The notes: generated from the sequence alone by a model not told the origin. DNA of 64,000 bases from Mesorhizobium sp. 113-3-3 (GCF_016756495.1 NZ_AP023243.1:186001-250000); one strand, 5' to 3'. Positions 9,463 through 19,693 are shown, counted from the stretch's first letter. Numbers and translations are program-made.

Positions 9463-10361
9463 CGAGCGAACGCCGGCTTGCGGACCGGAATGGTCATGGC
9501 CGCGACACCGGCAACGACAAAGGCCATCCCAAGCCATGCCGTCGGCCCCAGGCTTTCGCCGAGGAAGACGGCGCCGATGCCGACGCCGATCGGCACGCGC
9601 AGATAGGCCTGCGAGGTCGTACCGACCGATCCCAGCGTGTGGATGAGGCGGAAATAGATGACGAAGGCGAGCGCGGTCGAGAACACCGACAAGCCAAGCA
9701 GGGCGAGGATCGACGCCGTCGACGGCGCGAGCGTCCAGGGCTGGTCGACCACCAGGCTGAGCGGCACCAAAATGACGGCGCCACAGAGCATCGAGCCTGC
9801 CGCCGGCAGCATCGGATCGAGACCCTTGAAGCCACGGCCGAAAATGGCGGCGCCGGCATAGCAGATCGTCGCCGCGACGATGGCGACCTGCGCCCACAAT
9901 TCGTGGCCGATGCCACCCAGCGCCTCGGTGCCGACGATGAGGCAGATGCCGGCTATGCCGGCGCCGACACCGATGAGTTTGCGCACCGTGACCGGCTCGT
10001 GGCGGGTGATGAGCGCGGTGAGCAGGAAGGTGAAGATCGGTGAGGTCGCGTTGAGGATGGTGGCGAGCCCCGCATCGACCGAGCGTTCGGCCGCGGCGAT
10101 CAGCGTGAAAGGTATGACGCTGTTGAGGCAGGCCTGGAAGGCAAAGCGGCGCCAGGTGGCGGCATCGCGCGGCATGGCGAGCCCGCGCCAGCGGATGATG
10201 GCGAACAGGATACCGCCGGCGATCAAGGTGCGGGCGGCGATGAAGGTGACCGGCGGGATCGTCTCGACGCCGATCTTGATGAAGGTGTAGGAGGCGCCCC
10301 ACAGCACAGCCAGCACGCCGAGCAAGGCCAGGTCGGTGGTCGTGTCGTTCTTTGTAGACAT
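9459..10361 (-). CDS. DMT superfamily transporter (EamA domains)
   Basis: A 300-residue protein with about ten transmembrane segments in two EamA repeats (ALLGVLAVLWGASYTFIKIG at the start; the second repeat is around IVAATICYAGAAIFGRGF). The start is taken at ATG 10361 (MSTKND), which places the first helix at the normal position; longer readings would add a non-conserved polar extension. Relatives export amino acids or metabolites. The stop codon lies in the hairpin of the 9359-9462 repeat. Confidence 0.85.
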   Translation of the reverse strand: MSTKNDTTTDLALLGVLAVLWGASYTFIKIGVETIPPVTFIAARTLIAGGILFAIIRWRGLAMPRDAATWRRFAFQACLNSVIPFTLIAAAERSVDAGLATILNATSPIFTFLLTALITRHEPVTVRKLIGVGAGIAGICLIVGTEALGGIGHELWAQVAIVAATICYAGAAIFGRGFKGLDPMLPAAGSMLCGAVILVPLSLVVDQPWTLAPSTASILALLGLSVFSTALAFVIYFRLIHTLGSVGTTSQAYLRVPIGVGIGAVFLGESLGPTAWLGMAFVVAGVAAMTIPVRKPAFAR

Positions 10362-10591
10362 GGGAACTGGCTCGCCCTTGATAGGTGATCGGCAGAGCCA
10401 GCTTGTAAGCGACAGCCAGACGAAATGCTTCGTCCACGGTCGAATTGTCGTAGCGCCTGGCGTGTCGCGCTCCGATGTGTGTTGCAATTCAGGTCCGACC
10501 GGCATCACCTCAATATCAACATGCCCTAGGCAAAGCCGCCGCGAATCGCTAAACCCGCGCCCGGCCAGCGTGGCAAGAAGCCGGCTCTCTC

Positions 10592-10642
10592 TTTGTACGC
10601 AATTCCTGTGGGAAAACCGCTACGCACTTTTCCTGGAATTGC
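10592..10642. repeat. Partial inverted copy of the 9359 repeat, upstream of the PfkB kinase gene
   Basis: Read on the reverse strand, GCAATTCCAGGAAAAGTGCG and the following bases match 9363-9415, with several substitutions and a small deletion. The copy ends 25 bases before the kinase start, so its sequence forms part of that gene's leader or promoter region. The rest of the 10362-10666 gap shows nothing recognisable. Confidence 0.65.
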
Positions 10643-10666
10643 TTTTGGTTTTTGATGGAGACATTG

Positions 10667-11659
10667 ATGCCGGATTATGACGTGCTTTGCATCGGCAATG
10701 CCATTGTCGACATCATCGCCCAGTGCGAGGAGGAATTCCTCGAAACCAACGGCATCATCAAAGGCGCGATGAACCTCATCGACACGCACCGCGCCGAACT
10801 GCTCTACAGCCGCATGGGCCCGGCAATCGAAGCCTCCGGCGGCAGCGCCGGCAACACGGCGGCCGGCGTCGCCTCCTTCGGCGGACGCGCCGCCTTCTTC
10901 GGCAAGGTCTCCAACGATGCGCTGGGCGAAATCTACGCGCACGACATCCATGCGCAGGGCGTCGCCTTCGACACCAAGCCGCTCCAGGGCGAGCCACCGA
11001 CCGCACGCTCGATGATCTTCGTCACGCCCGACGGCGAACGCTCGATGAACACCTATCTCGGCGCCTGCGTCGAGCTCGGGCCGGAAGATGTCGAGGCCGA
11101 CAAGGCATCGGGCGCCAAGGTCACCTATTTCGAGGGCTATCTTTGGGACCCGCCGCGCGCCAAGGAAGCGATCCGGCAGACGGCCAGGCTGGCGCACGCC
11201 GCAGGCCGCGAAGTGTCGATGACGCTGTCGGACTCGTTCTGCGTCGACCGCTACCGCGACGAATTCCTCGACCTGATGCGTTCGGGCACGGTCGACATCG
11301 TCTTTGCCAACAGCCACGAGATCAAGTCGCTCTACCAGACTTCATCCTTCGACGAGGCGCTGGCCAAGATCCGCAAGGACTGCAGAATAGCCGCCGTCAC
11401 GCGCTCGGAAAGAGGCTCGGTCATCGTGCGTGGCGACGAGACCGTGGTCATCCAGGCCACCGCCATCCGGGAGCTGGTCGACACGACGGGCGCCGGCGAT
11501 CTCTACGCCGCCGGTTTCCTGCACGGCTACACGCAAGGCCGCGACCTCAAGACCTGCGGCGACCTCGGCTCACTGGCCGCCGGCCTGGTGATCCAGCAGC
11601 TCGGCCCAAGGCCGAGGCAGAATTTGCGCCGCGAGGCGGAACTGGCCGGATTGCTGTAG
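10667..11659 (+). CDS. PfkB family carbohydrate/nucleoside kinase, adenosine-kinase-like
   Basis: A 330-residue ribokinase-fold kinase. The N-terminal DVLCIGNAIVDIIA and the ASGGSAGNTAAGVASFGG motif (PfkB signature 1) bind the sugar. The C-terminal DTTGAGDLYAAGFLHG (signature 2) holds the catalytic Asp and the anion hole. Alphaproteobacterial orthologues are usually annotated as adenosine kinase. The start is taken at ATG 10667, with GGAGA six bases before it; an in-frame ATG at 10655 and TTG at 10652 lack a Shine-Dalgarno sequence. Substrate assignment rests on family resemblance only. Confidence 0.85.
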   Translation: MPDYDVLCIGNAIVDIIAQCEEEFLETNGIIKGAMNLIDTHRAELLYSRMGPAIEASGGSAGNTAAGVASFGGRAAFFGKVSNDALGEIYAHDIHAQGVAFDTKPLQGEPPTARSMIFVTPDGERSMNTYLGACVELGPEDVEADKASGAKVTYFEGYLWDPPRAKEAIRQTARLAHAAGREVSMTLSDSFCVDRYRDEFLDLMRSGTVDIVFANSHEIKSLYQTSSFDEALAKIRKDCRIAAVTRSERGSVIVRGDETVVIQATAIRELVDTTGAGDLYAAGFLHGYTQGRDLKTCGDLGSLAAGLVIQQLGPRPRQNLRREAELAGLL

Positions 11660-12048
11660 CGCTTTTCCGCCGCCGTTGCGGCAACTGCTGCGAGGCTCCC
11701 CCTCATCCGGCCGCTTCGCGGCCACCTTCTCCCCGTTGGGGGAGAAGAGGAAAGCGCCGGCGCCGGCAGTCTCCTCTCCCCTTGGGGAGAGGTCGCCCGA
11801 AGCGAAGCGGAGGGCGGGTGAGGGTGACTCACCGTCGCGCAGTTGTCACATATCGCTCCTACATGAAATCGAGCGCCTCCCGTGACTGACATTTCGGGAT
11901 GCCCGCAGCCAGATGGGGTGTTGAAAGATGCAAGACAGCAAGCTGTCGGGCGGCGCGACGCGTTGCCGCCATGATTTCCGTTTTCCGCAGTAGACATTCA
12001 GCAATCGGCCGCGGCTGAGGGAGGAGCGCGCAGCCGGAAGACAGATGC
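11660..12048. other. Intergenic stretch with one palindromic repeat
   Basis: There is no gene in these 389 bases. The first half holds the 11697-11825 repeat. The second half (about 11880-12048) has no recognisable feature except the likely leader of the ParS-like gene, with GGAAGA a few bases before its ATG. Confidence 0.6.
11697..11825. repeat. REP/RIME-like palindromic element
   Basis: The left part reads CCCCCTCATCCGGCCGCTTC with internal stem CTTCTCCCCGTTGGGGGAGAAG. The right part has CCTCTCCCCTTGGGGAGAGG followed by GCGAAGCGGAGGGCGGGTGA. The outer arms pair imperfectly (CCCTCAYCCG with CGGGTGAGGG). This is a common class of mosaic repeat in rhizobial genomes and lies immediately 3' of the PfkB kinase gene. 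Confidence 0.75.
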
Positions 12049-12741
12049 ATGAGCAGATTTCAGACAACCGGTCTTGGACAGGACGACTTCGCGGAGATGG
12101 TCGCGGAGGATGTCGAGCGCGCGCTTGCCCATTATGACGAAGCCATAAACCAGTCCACCGTGGTCTCGGTCGGCAAGATCGCCGGCAGCATAGCATCCGC
12201 CGTCACCTTGCTGTCGCCAAAGCACCAACGCGCCATCGACGCCATTCATGCCGACCTTCCCGGTCTTGCCTCGAAATTCGTGCGCGCGCTGGCGGCGGAA
12301 GCCGCGCGCCGCAGCGAAGCCGGCGCCACGGATATGCCGACGGGCTTGCAGCCCGATGAAGCGCTTTCCGCGCCGCCACGGTCCGAGGATCTCGAATCAA
12401 TGCTGATCGAGGACTGGGCCGGTCGGGTCGCCGGCTCGACCTATCTGGAAGAAAACCTGCAGATTGCCCGCTCGACCCTGCACCGCTGGCAAAGGCGCGG
12501 CGATGTCATCGCCTTGCGCAAGGGCGGCCGCAAACATGTCTTTCCGCTGGCGCAATTCGTCGACGGCAGGCCGGTCGCCGGCATAAGCGACGTGCAGTCG
12601 CTGATCGGCAATCCGAGGCTCGCCTGGCTGTGGCTGACGCGCCCGACGGCGCAACTCGACGGCCGCATTCCGATCGATCTGCTGCGGCAGGACCAGATCA
12701 AGGACGTGGTCGAAGCGGCACGGGCGTTCGCACCGGGCTGA
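12049..12741 (+). CDS. Orphan antitoxin Xre/MbcA/ParS-like protein
   Basis: A 230-residue protein. The C-terminal segment GNPRLAWLWLTRPTAQLDGR and the following IPIDLL match the toxin-binding Xre/MbcA/ParS (DUF2384-like) domain. A central HTH-like part (LQIARSTLHRWQRRGDVIAL, about 138-157) resembles a winged-helix DNA reader. The N-terminal 100 residues are not recognised. Such antitoxins normally sit upstream of a RES-domain NAD-degrading toxin gene, but the next gene here is a convergent diguanylate cyclase, so no partner is present. It may be a solitary regulator. Confidence 0.65.
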   Translation: MSRFQTTGLGQDDFAEMVAEDVERALAHYDEAINQSTVVSVGKIAGSIASAVTLLSPKHQRAIDAIHADLPGLASKFVRALAAEAARRSEAGATDMPTGLQPDEALSAPPRSEDLESMLIEDWAGRVAGSTYLEENLQIARSTLHRWQRRGDVIALRKGGRKHVFPLAQFVDGRPVAGISDVQSLIGNPRLAWLWLTRPTAQLDGRIPIDLLRQDQIKDVVEAARAFAPG

Positions 12742-12780
12742 AGCCGGCGCGGTCAACCCTCAGGTTTCGGAGTCGGCGCT

Positions 12781-13866
12781 CTACGCCGTCTTGCGGAGGC
12801 GAGGCCTGGACGAAGGCTGTTGCGGCGCCATTTCCGTGGCAGTGACCAGCCGGTTGCGGCCGCTCTTCTTGCCGATGTACATCAGCCGGTCGGCGAGCGC
12901 GATCAGCGCTTCGGAGTCGGCGGCCTCCGCCGGGTACATGGCCACGCCGACGGTGCAGCCGACCTGGATGGCGCCGTTGGGCGTGGGAACCTTGATCCGC
13001 AACCTTTCCAGGATGCGTTCGGCGACGCGCACGGCCTTCTGCCGCGCCAGTTCGGTGTCGGCCGAGAACAGGAAGGCGAATTCGTCGCCCCCGAGCCGGG
13101 CAACGAAATCGGCGCTGCGCAGGATCGAGCGAAGCTGGCTCGACACGCGCTGCAGCAGCGCATCGCCTGCCTCGTGGCCGAGCGTGTCGTTGACTTCCTT
13201 GAACCGGTCGAGATCGATGAACAAAAGCCCTGCCGCCTCGCCGGTGGCGCCGCAGCGGGCGACGACCGATTTGAGCTCGTTGTGGAAGGCACGCCGGTTG
13301 GGCAGGTCGGTCAAGGCATCGTGGTTGGCCGAATGGTCGCTCTGCTGCTTGGCCTCCTCGATCTCGCGCTTTTGCGCGGACAATTCCTCGTTGGCGGTCT
13401 TCAGATCCAGAAGCAGCTGGGCGTTGAGGTCCTCGACGACCTTGCGGTCGCTGATGTCGACGACGAAACCTTCCAGGAATTCGAGCTCGCCGGCCTCGTC
13501 CCAGACACCGCCACCGATCTCGCGGACCCAGAGGGGCTCGCCGGCCCTCGGCACGATGCGGTAGTCGACGTTCCAGTTGCAGCGCGCCTCGAGCGCGGCG
13601 TCGACGGCGGCATAGACCGATGGCAGGTCATCCGGATGGATGGCCGAGACATAGTCGCGCACCGCGTTGTGAATGAAATCGCTCGGCCGGTAGCCGCTGA
13701 CGGTGAAGATGCCGTCGCTGATATAGAGCATGGTGTAGGACGCGTCGTTGCGGCAGCGGTAGAGATAGCCGTCCATGCGGCCGGTGATGCTGAGCAAGGC
13801 GTCCAGCCGCTCATCGTGGTAGACCGCCGGGCCGACCGCGGACACGGAAACTCCGTCATGCTTCAT
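12781..13866 (-). CDS. Diguanylate cyclase, PAS-GGDEF
   Basis: A 361-residue cytosolic protein. A PAS domain lies at about residues 15-145 (DGIFTVSGYRPSDFI, then the PAC-like WVREIGGGVWDEAGELEFLE). A coiled-coil linker follows (LKTANEELSAQKREIEEAKQ), then a GGDEF domain at about 190-350. The active-site signature RLGGDEFAFLF is intact and is preceded five residues upstream by RSAD, the RxxD inhibitory I-site. It should therefore make c-di-GMP with product feedback. There is no EAL domain. The start is ATG 13866, chosen over an upstream in-frame start because it follows a G-rich Shine-Dalgarno stretch. Confidence 0.92.
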   Translation of the reverse strand: MKHDGVSVSAVGPAVYHDERLDALLSITGRMDGYLYRCRNDASYTMLYISDGIFTVSGYRPSDFIHNAVRDYVSAIHPDDLPSVYAAVDAALEARCNWNVDYRIVPRAGEPLWVREIGGGVWDEAGELEFLEGFVVDISDRKVVEDLNAQLLLDLKTANEELSAQKREIEEAKQQSDHSANHDALTDLPNRRAFHNELKSVVARCGATGEAAGLLFIDLDRFKEVNDTLGHEAGDALLQRVSSQLRSILRSADFVARLGGDEFAFLFSADTELARQKAVRVAERILERLRIKVPTPNGAIQVGCTVGVAMYPAEAADSEALIALADRLMYIGKKSGRNRLVTATEMAPQQPSSRPRLRKTA

Positions 13867-14032
13867 GGCCGCACCCCCATTTAGCGGTCTGAGCGCGCCG
13901 TGGATGCCGTTACGGCATGTCGGCAAGAGCTTCCCTATATCAGCCGAATCTTATCAATGTCTTATGGGGTGGGGCGGCGGCGTTTGAGCGCCGCCGTGTT
14001 GGAACAGCCGGATCGTTGGCTTGCGCCTTCCC

Positions 14033-16312
14033 TCAAGTCCCCGCCGTATAGGCCGCAATCGCCGCCATGTTGACGATGTCGCTATCCTTCGCGTTCAGCG
14101 ACACGATCTGCACCGGCTTGTTCAGCCCGACCAGCAGCGGGCCGATCACCGTCGAGCCGCCGAGTTCCTGCAGCATCTTGGTCGAGATCGAAGCCGAGTG
14201 GAAGGCCGGCATGATCAGCACATTGGCCGGACCGGTGAGGCGGATGAACGGGTACTGCGCCATGGCCCGCGCATTGAGCGCGACGTCGGCGGCCATTTCG
14301 CCGTCATACTCGAAATCGACGCGGCGCTTGTCGAGGATACGCACGGCCTCCTGGACGCGCTCGGAGCGCTCGCCTTGCGGGTGGCCGAAGGTGGAATAGG
14401 CGAGCATGGCGAGCCTGGGCTCATAGCCCATGCGGCGGGCAAAGCCTGCCGCCTCCTCGGCGATGTCGGCGATCTGCTCGGCGTTCGGCATGTCGTGCAC
14501 GGCGGTGTCGGCCACGAGCACCGTCTTGCCCCGCGCCAGCACGATCGAGACGCCGATGACGCGATGGCCGGGCTTGGCGTCGATGACGCGGCGGATATCG
14601 TCGAGCGCGGTGGAATAGTTGCGCGTCACGCCGGTGACGATGCCATCGGCATCGCCCAGCGCCACCATGCAGGCGGCAAAGTGGTTGCGGTCGTTGTTGA
14701 TCAGCCGCTGGCAATCGCGGAACAGGAAGCCTTTGCGCTGCATGCGCTCGTAGAGATAGTCAGTGTAGATGCCGTTGCGGCGCGACAGCCTTGCATTGAT
14801 GATCTCGATGCCTTGCTTGTTGAGGTCGATGCCGGCGTGCTTGGCGTTTTCCTTGATGATGTCGTCGCGGCCGAGCAGGATGGCGGTGCCGAGCTTCTGG
14901 TTCACATAGGAGACGGCGGCGCGCATCACCTGCTCTTCCTCGCCCTCGGCGAAGACGATACGCTTGGGCTGGCGGCGCACACGGTCGTAGATGCGCTGCA
15001 AGGTGGAGGCGATCGGGTCGCGGCGCGCCGACAGTTCCTGCGCATAGCGGTCGAGGTCGAGGATCGGCTTGCGGGCGACGCCGGACTCCATCGCCGCCTT
15101 GGCCACCGCCAGCGGAATGGCCGAGATCAGGCGCGGGTCGAACGGCACCGGGATGATGTAATTGGGGCCGAATTTCGGGCGGTTGCCCTGGTAGGCGGCG
15201 GCGACGTCGTCGGGCACGTCCTGGCGCGCCAGTTCGGCAAGCGCTTTGGCCGCGGCGATCTTCATGTCGTCATTGATGGTGGTGGCACGCACATCAAGCG
15301 CGCCGCGGAAGATGTAGGGGAAGCCCAGCACATTGTTGACCTGGTTCGGATAGTCCGAACGGCCGGTCGCCATGATGGCGTCGGTGCGTATTTCGGCGAC
15401 TTCCTCCGGCGTGATTTCCGGATCGGGATTGGCCATGGCGAAGATGATCGGGTTCTTGGCCATCGACTGCACCATGGCGGTGGTCAGCGCACCCTTGGCC
15501 GAGAGGCCGAGGAAGACATCGGCGCCGTCGAGCGCCTCGGCAAGGCTGCGCGTGTCGGTCTTGACCGCATGCGCCGACTTCCACTGGTTCATGCCTTCGG
15601 TGCGGCCCTGATAGACCACGCCCTTGGTGTCGCACAGGATGATGTTTTCCGGCGCGAAGCCCATCGCTTTCATCAGCTCGATACAGGCGATGCCGGCGGC
15701 ACCGGCGCCGTTGCAGACCATTTTCGTCGTCTTCATGTCGCGGCCGGTGATTTCCAGCGCATTGATCAGGCCGGCGGCCGAGATGATGGCGGTGCCGTGC
15801 TGGTCATCATGGAAGACCGGGATGTCCATCAGTTCGCGCAGGCGCTGCTCGATGATGAAGCATTCCGGCGCCTTGATGTCTTCCAGGTTGATGCCGCCGA
15901 AGGACGGCCCGAGGAAGCGCACGCAGTTGATGAATTCGTCGGCGTCCTCGGTGTCGACCTCGAGATCGATGGAATCGACGTCGGCGAAGCGCTTGAACAG
16001 CACCGCCTTGCCTTCCATCACGGGCTTGGAGGCCAGCGCGCCGAGATTGCCGAGGCCGAGGATGGCGGTGCCGTTTGAGATGACGGCCACCATGTTGCCG
16101 CGCGTCGTATAGTCGAAGGCGCGGCTCGGGTCCTCGGCGATGGCGCGCACCGGCACGGCGACACCTGGCGAATAGGCGAGGCTCAGGTCGCGCTGCGTCG
16201 TCATCGGCTTGGTGGCGACGATCTCCAGCTTGCCGGGCCGGCCCATCGCGTGGAATTCGAGCGCTTCCTGCGCGCTGACGGAGGGACCGTTGTTCTCGGT
16301 TTTCCTGGCCAT
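14033..16312 (-). CDS. maeB: Malic enzyme with phosphotransacetylase-like C-terminus
   Basis: A 759-residue hybrid malic enzyme, the usual alphaproteobacterial length. The N-terminal malic domain includes LAYSPGVAVPV. The NAD(P)-binding domain carries VCNGAGAAGIACIEL. From about residue 430 a phosphate acetyl/butyryltransferase-like domain follows (RIVFAEGEEEQVMRAAV), probably regulatory. The enzyme decarboxylates malate to pyruvate, which in rhizobia supports growth on C4-dicarboxylates. Whether it is the NAD (Dme) or NADP (Tme) isozyme cannot be settled here. The start is ATG 16312, with GAGGAAAT upstream. Confidence 0.93.
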   Translation of the reverse strand: MARKTENNGPSVSAQEALEFHAMGRPGKLEIVATKPMTTQRDLSLAYSPGVAVPVRAIAEDPSRAFDYTTRGNMVAVISNGTAILGLGNLGALASKPVMEGKAVLFKRFADVDSIDLEVDTEDADEFINCVRFLGPSFGGINLEDIKAPECFIIEQRLRELMDIPVFHDDQHGTAIISAAGLINALEITGRDMKTTKMVCNGAGAAGIACIELMKAMGFAPENIILCDTKGVVYQGRTEGMNQWKSAHAVKTDTRSLAEALDGADVFLGLSAKGALTTAMVQSMAKNPIIFAMANPDPEITPEEVAEIRTDAIMATGRSDYPNQVNNVLGFPYIFRGALDVRATTINDDMKIAAAKALAELARQDVPDDVAAAYQGNRPKFGPNYIIPVPFDPRLISAIPLAVAKAAMESGVARKPILDLDRYAQELSARRDPIASTLQRIYDRVRRQPKRIVFAEGEEEQVMRAAVSYVNQKLGTAILLGRDDIIKENAKHAGIDLNKQGIEIINARLSRRNGIYTDYLYERMQRKGFLFRDCQRLINNDRNHFAACMVALGDADGIVTGVTRNYSTALDDIRRVIDAKPGHRVIGVSIVLARGKTVLVADTAVHDMPNAEQIADIAEEAAGFARRMGYEPRLAMLAYSTFGHPQGERSERVQEAVRILDKRRVDFEYDGEMAADVALNARAMAQYPFIRLTGPANVLIMPAFHSASISTKMLQELGGSTVIGPLLVGLNKPVQIVSLNAKDSDIVNMAAIAAYTAGT

Positions 16313-16526
16313 GATGCTTTTGATTTCCTCGCCGATGCAGCACCTCCTTGAGGCGGGGTGCTTTGTTTCGGTCCGAATTAAGACCACGCGCCGCCGCGTG
16401 TAAACCGCCAGCGCGCGGGAATCGCAGGCCGATGGCAATTGCATGCAAACGATCGCCTCGGTCTTCCCCTGCTTTTCGAAGCCCCGGCATTAAATCCGGC
16501 CGCCACATCTGCTAGCGTGCCGCGCC

Positions 16527-19256
16527 ATGAACATGCACATAGCCAACGAGCCCGACGCCCCAGAGGTGATGACGGCGCCGCAGCCCGGCGCTGCTGTGAC
16601 GCCGATGATGGAGCAGTTCATCGAGATCAAGGCGGCGAACCCGGATTCGCTGCTGTTCTACCGCATGGGTGATTTCTACGAGCTGTTCTTCGACGACGCC
16701 GAAAAGGCGAGCCGGGCGCTGGGCATCGTGCTCACCAAGCGTGGCAAGCACCAGGGTCACGACATTCCAATGTGCGGCGTGCCGGTGCACGCGGCCGACG
16801 ACTATCTGCAGAAGCTGATCGGCCAGGGATTCCGCGTCGCCGTCTGCGAGCAGATCGAGGATCCGGCCGAAGCCAAGAAGCGCGGCTCCAAATCGGTGGT
16901 GCGCCGCGACGTGGTGCGGCTGGTGACGCCAGGCACCATCACCGAGGACAAATTGCTGGCGCCGTCGGAATCGAGCTTCCTGATGGCGCTCGGGCGGGTG
17001 AAGGGCGGCAGCGACCACAGCTTCGCGATTGCCTGGATCGACATCTCGACCGGCGCCTTCCGCGTCGCCGAGACCACCGCCGACCGGCTGCTCGCCGACA
17101 TCTTCCGTGTCGATCCGCGCGAGCTGATCGTCGCCGAGCCGGTGTTCCACGATCCCGAACTGAGGCCGGTGTTCGACGTGCTCGGCCGCGTCGCCAACCC
17201 GCAGCCGCCGTCGCTGTTCGATTCGGCGTCGGCCACCGGGCGCATCGCCCGGTTCTTCGAGGTGGCGACGCCGGACAGCTTCGGTACGTTTTCGCGCGCC
17301 GAACTGTCGGCGATCTCGGGCGCCATCGCCTATGTCGAGAAGACGCAAAAGGCCGAGCGGCCGCCTTTGTCGCGGCCCGAGCGCGAGGAGCAGGGCTCGA
17401 CCCTGTTCATCGATCCGGCGACGCGCGGCAATCTCGAACTTTTACGCACGCTGTCCGGCAGCCGCGAGGGTTCGCTGTTCAAGGCGATCGACCGCACGGT
17501 GACCGGCGGTGGCGCCAGGCTGCTTGCCGACCGGCTGATGGCGCCGCTGACCGACCCGGCGGCGATCGGCGCGCGGCTGGACTCGGTGTCCTTCTTCCGC
17601 TCCGAAACCCGGCTGTGCCAGGCGGTGCGGACGAGCCTGAAGAGCGTCGCCGACATGCCGCGTGCGCTGTCGCGGCTGGCGCTCAACCGCGGCGGCCCGC
17701 GCGACCTCGGCGCACTGCGCGCCGGCTTCGAGGCGGCCAGCGCCATCGTTGAAATCTTCGCCGCAACCGCCCTGCCCCAGGAATTGGCGGAAGCAATGGC
17801 CGCCATCCAGGCGCTGCCACAGGCGCTTGCCCGGCATCTGATGCAGGCGCTCGGCGAGGAACTGCCGCTTTTGAAGCGCGACGGCGGTTTCGTCCGCGGC
17901 GGATACCACCCGGAACTCGACGAGATGCGGGCGTTGCGCGACGAATCGCGAAAAGTGATCGCCGGGCTGGAGCGCTCGCTGATCGAGGAGACCGGCATCC
18001 GCTCGCTGAAAATCCGGCACAACAATGTGCTGGGTTACTACATCGAGGTGACCGCCAACCACCACGCGGTCATGACCGGCAGCGATGGCGCCAAGGCGCG
18101 CTTCATCCACCGCCAGACCATGGCCAACGCCATGCGCTTCACCACGACCGAGCTTGCCGAGCTCGAGACCAAGATCGCCAATGCCGCCGACCGGGCGCTC
18201 AGCATCGAACTCGCCGCCTTCGATGCGCTGACGGCGGAAGCGGTCGGCGAGGCGGAAAAGATCCGTGCCGGCGCCGACGCGCTCGCAGCGATCGATGTCT
18301 CGGCGGCGCTGGCGCTGCTTTCGGAAAGCGAAGCCTGGTGCCGGCCGGTGGTGGATTCCAGCCTTGCCTTCGAGATATCAGGCGGCCGGCATCCGGTGGT
18401 CGAGCAGGCGTTGCGCCGCTCCGGCGAAGGGCCGTTCGTCGCCAATGATTGCGACCTGTCGCCGGAAGGAAGCGCCAAGAACGGCGCGATCTGGCTGCTG
18501 ACCGGCCCGAACATGGGCGGTAAATCGACGTTTCTTAGGCAAAACGCGCTGATCGCCATCCTGGCACAGACCGGCTCCTTCGTGCCGGCGGCATCGGCCC
18601 ATATCGGCGTCGTCGACCGGCTGTTCTCGCGCGTCGGCGCCTCGGACGATCTGGCGCGCGGCCGATCGACCTTCATGGTCGAGATGGTCGAGACGGCGGC
18701 GATCCTCAACCAGGCCGGCGAACGGGCGCTGGTGATCCTCGACGAGATCGGCCGCGGCACCGCCACCTTCGACGGCCTGTCGATCGCCTGGGCGGCGGTC
18801 GAATATCTGCATGAGAAGAACCGCTGCCGGGCGATCTTCGCCACCCATTTCCACGAAATGACCTCGCTCGCCGGCAAGCTGGCACGGCTCCACAATGTCA
18901 CCATGCGGGTCAAGGAATGGGAAAGCGACGTCGTCTTCCTGCACGAGGTCGGCAAGGGTGCCGCCGACCGCTCCTATGGCGTCCAGGTGGCGCGGCTGGC
19001 CGGCCTGCCGGAAGCAGTGGTCGACCGCGCCAAGCAGGTGCTGCACCAGCTGGAGGAAGGCGAGGTTTCCGGCAAGACCAACCGGCTGGTCGACGACCTG
19101 CCGCTGTTTTCCGTTGCGGTGAAGCGGGAGGCTGCGAAGCCGGTGAAGAGCGACGCGCTGGGCGCCGCCCTTGGCGACATCAACCCGGACGAGATGACGC
19201 CACGGGAAGCGCTGGAAGCGCTCTACCGGCTGAAGGGGCTAATCGGCAGCCAATGA
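16527..19256 (+). CDS. mutS: DNA mismatch repair protein MutS
   Basis: A 909-residue MutS. The mismatch-contacting Phe-x-Glu motif is in [12 protein letters not shown] near the N-terminus. The connector, core and clamp domains follow, then the ATPase domain with Walker [10 protein letters not shown] (about 660) and Walker [15 protein letters not shown] (about 740). It recognises mismatches and recruits MutL. The C-terminus, [10 protein letters not shown], is followed about 470 bases later by a second copy of the last codons (19694-19709), as if an insertion had replaced the original gene end. Confidence 0.97.
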   Translation: MNMHIANEPDAPEVMTAPQPGAAVTPMMEQFIEIKAANPDSLLFYRMGDFYELFFDDAEKASRALGIVLTKRGKHQGHDIPMCGVPVHAADDYLQKLIGQGFRVAVCEQIEDPAEAKKRGSKSVVRRDVVRLVTPGTITEDKLLAPSESSFLMALGRVKGGSDHSFAIAWIDISTGAFRVAETTADRLLADIFRVDPRELIVAEPVFHDPELRPVFDVLGRVANPQPPSLFDSASATGRIARFFEVATPDSFGTFSRAELSAISGAIAYVEKTQKAERPPLSRPEREEQGSTLFIDPATRGNLELLRTLSGSREGSLFKAIDRTVTGGGARLLADRLMAPLTDPAAIGARLDSVSFFRSETRLCQAVRTSLKSVADMPRALSRLALNRGGPRDLGALRAGFEAASAIVEIFAATALPQELAEAMAAIQALPQALARHLMQALGEELPLLKRDGGFVRGGYHPELDEMRALRDESRKVIAGLERSLIEETGIRSLKIRHNNVLGYYIEVTANHHAVMTGSDGAKARFIHRQTMANAMRFTTTELAELETKIANAADRALSIELAAFDALTAEAVGEAEKIRAGADALAAIDVSAALALLSESEAWCRPVVDSSLAFEISGGRHPVVEQALRRSGEGPFVANDCDLSPEGSAKNGAIWLLTGPNMGGKSTFLRQNALIAILAQTGSFVPAASAHIGVVDRLFSRVGASDDLARGRSTFMVEMVETAAILNQAGERALVILDEIGRGTATFDGLSIAWAAVEYLHEKNRCRAIFATHFHEMTSLAGKLARLHNVTMRVKEWESDVVFLHEVGKGAADRSYGVQVARLAGLPEAVVDRAKQVLHQLEEGEVSGKTNRLVDDLPLFSVAVKREAAKPVKSDALGAALGDINPDEMTPREALEALYRLKGLIGSQ
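19223..19238 (+). repeat. Direct repeat, left copy (mutS 3' end)
   Basis: CTACCGGCTGAAGGGG inside the last codons of mutS is repeated exactly at 19694-19709. The pair brackets 455 bp of AT-richer DNA and has the arrangement of attachment sites left by integration into a gene 3' end. Confidence 0.7.
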
Positions 19257-19291
19257 GAAAAAGTCTCAGACCAAAGGGATTTAAGGCGCCG

Positions 19292-19537
19292 TCAGTCTTG
19301 ATAGTTTAGTATTTCTTCACAAGAGATCATAATCTCTTTCACGTTCTTTACCGACAAAATGTGAGTCCTGCTTACTTCATCTGCCATATACATGAAAAGG
19401 ATGCGACCCTCTCCATCCATTTCGTTTACGACACTTATCGATGCATAATTCGTGTTTCCTATGTCGTATAGGTTTTCTGTTTTTAAAAAATTGTACCCGT
19501 ATTTTTTGAAGACAGACCTGATAATGCGTTTCAGCAC
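19292..19537 (-). CDS. Small protein of unknown function in an AT-rich insertion
   Basis: An 81-residue soluble protein, rich in Lys, Ile and Asn and encoded by AT-rich codons unlike its neighbours. A GTG start at 19537 is preferred because CAGGAG lies 7 bases upstream; a TTG at 19594 would give 100 residues without such a site. It has a basic N-terminus (KRIIRSVFKKYGYNF) and an acidic, beta-strand-like middle. No family was recognised. It lies entirely between the two copies of the mutS 3'-end repeat and is probably acquired cargo. Confidence 0.5.
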   Translation of the reverse strand: MLKRIIRSVFKKYGYNFLKTENLYDIGNTNYASISVVNEMDGEGRILFMYMADEVSRTHILSVKNVKEIMISCEEILNYQD

Positions 19538-19693
19538 AGCAGCGCTCCTGACAGATAGGCAGGCAGATTTAGCCTTCAGCCGAGCAGTGGACAAGAACCC
19601 TCGACGAGAGGCGACAAAATCATATCACGCTATTCGACTTGACGCAGAAGCGAGGTCGCCGGCTTCCTTAAGCGCAAATGGGCGCGAGTTCGA

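Noticed and set aside
14021..16078. A 685-codon open frame on the plus strand opposite the malic enzyme gene
   Set aside because: It is antisense to a strongly conserved gene, its translation is His/Arg/Gly-rich low-complexity sequence, and no family was recognised; long antisense frames are expected in high-GC DNA.
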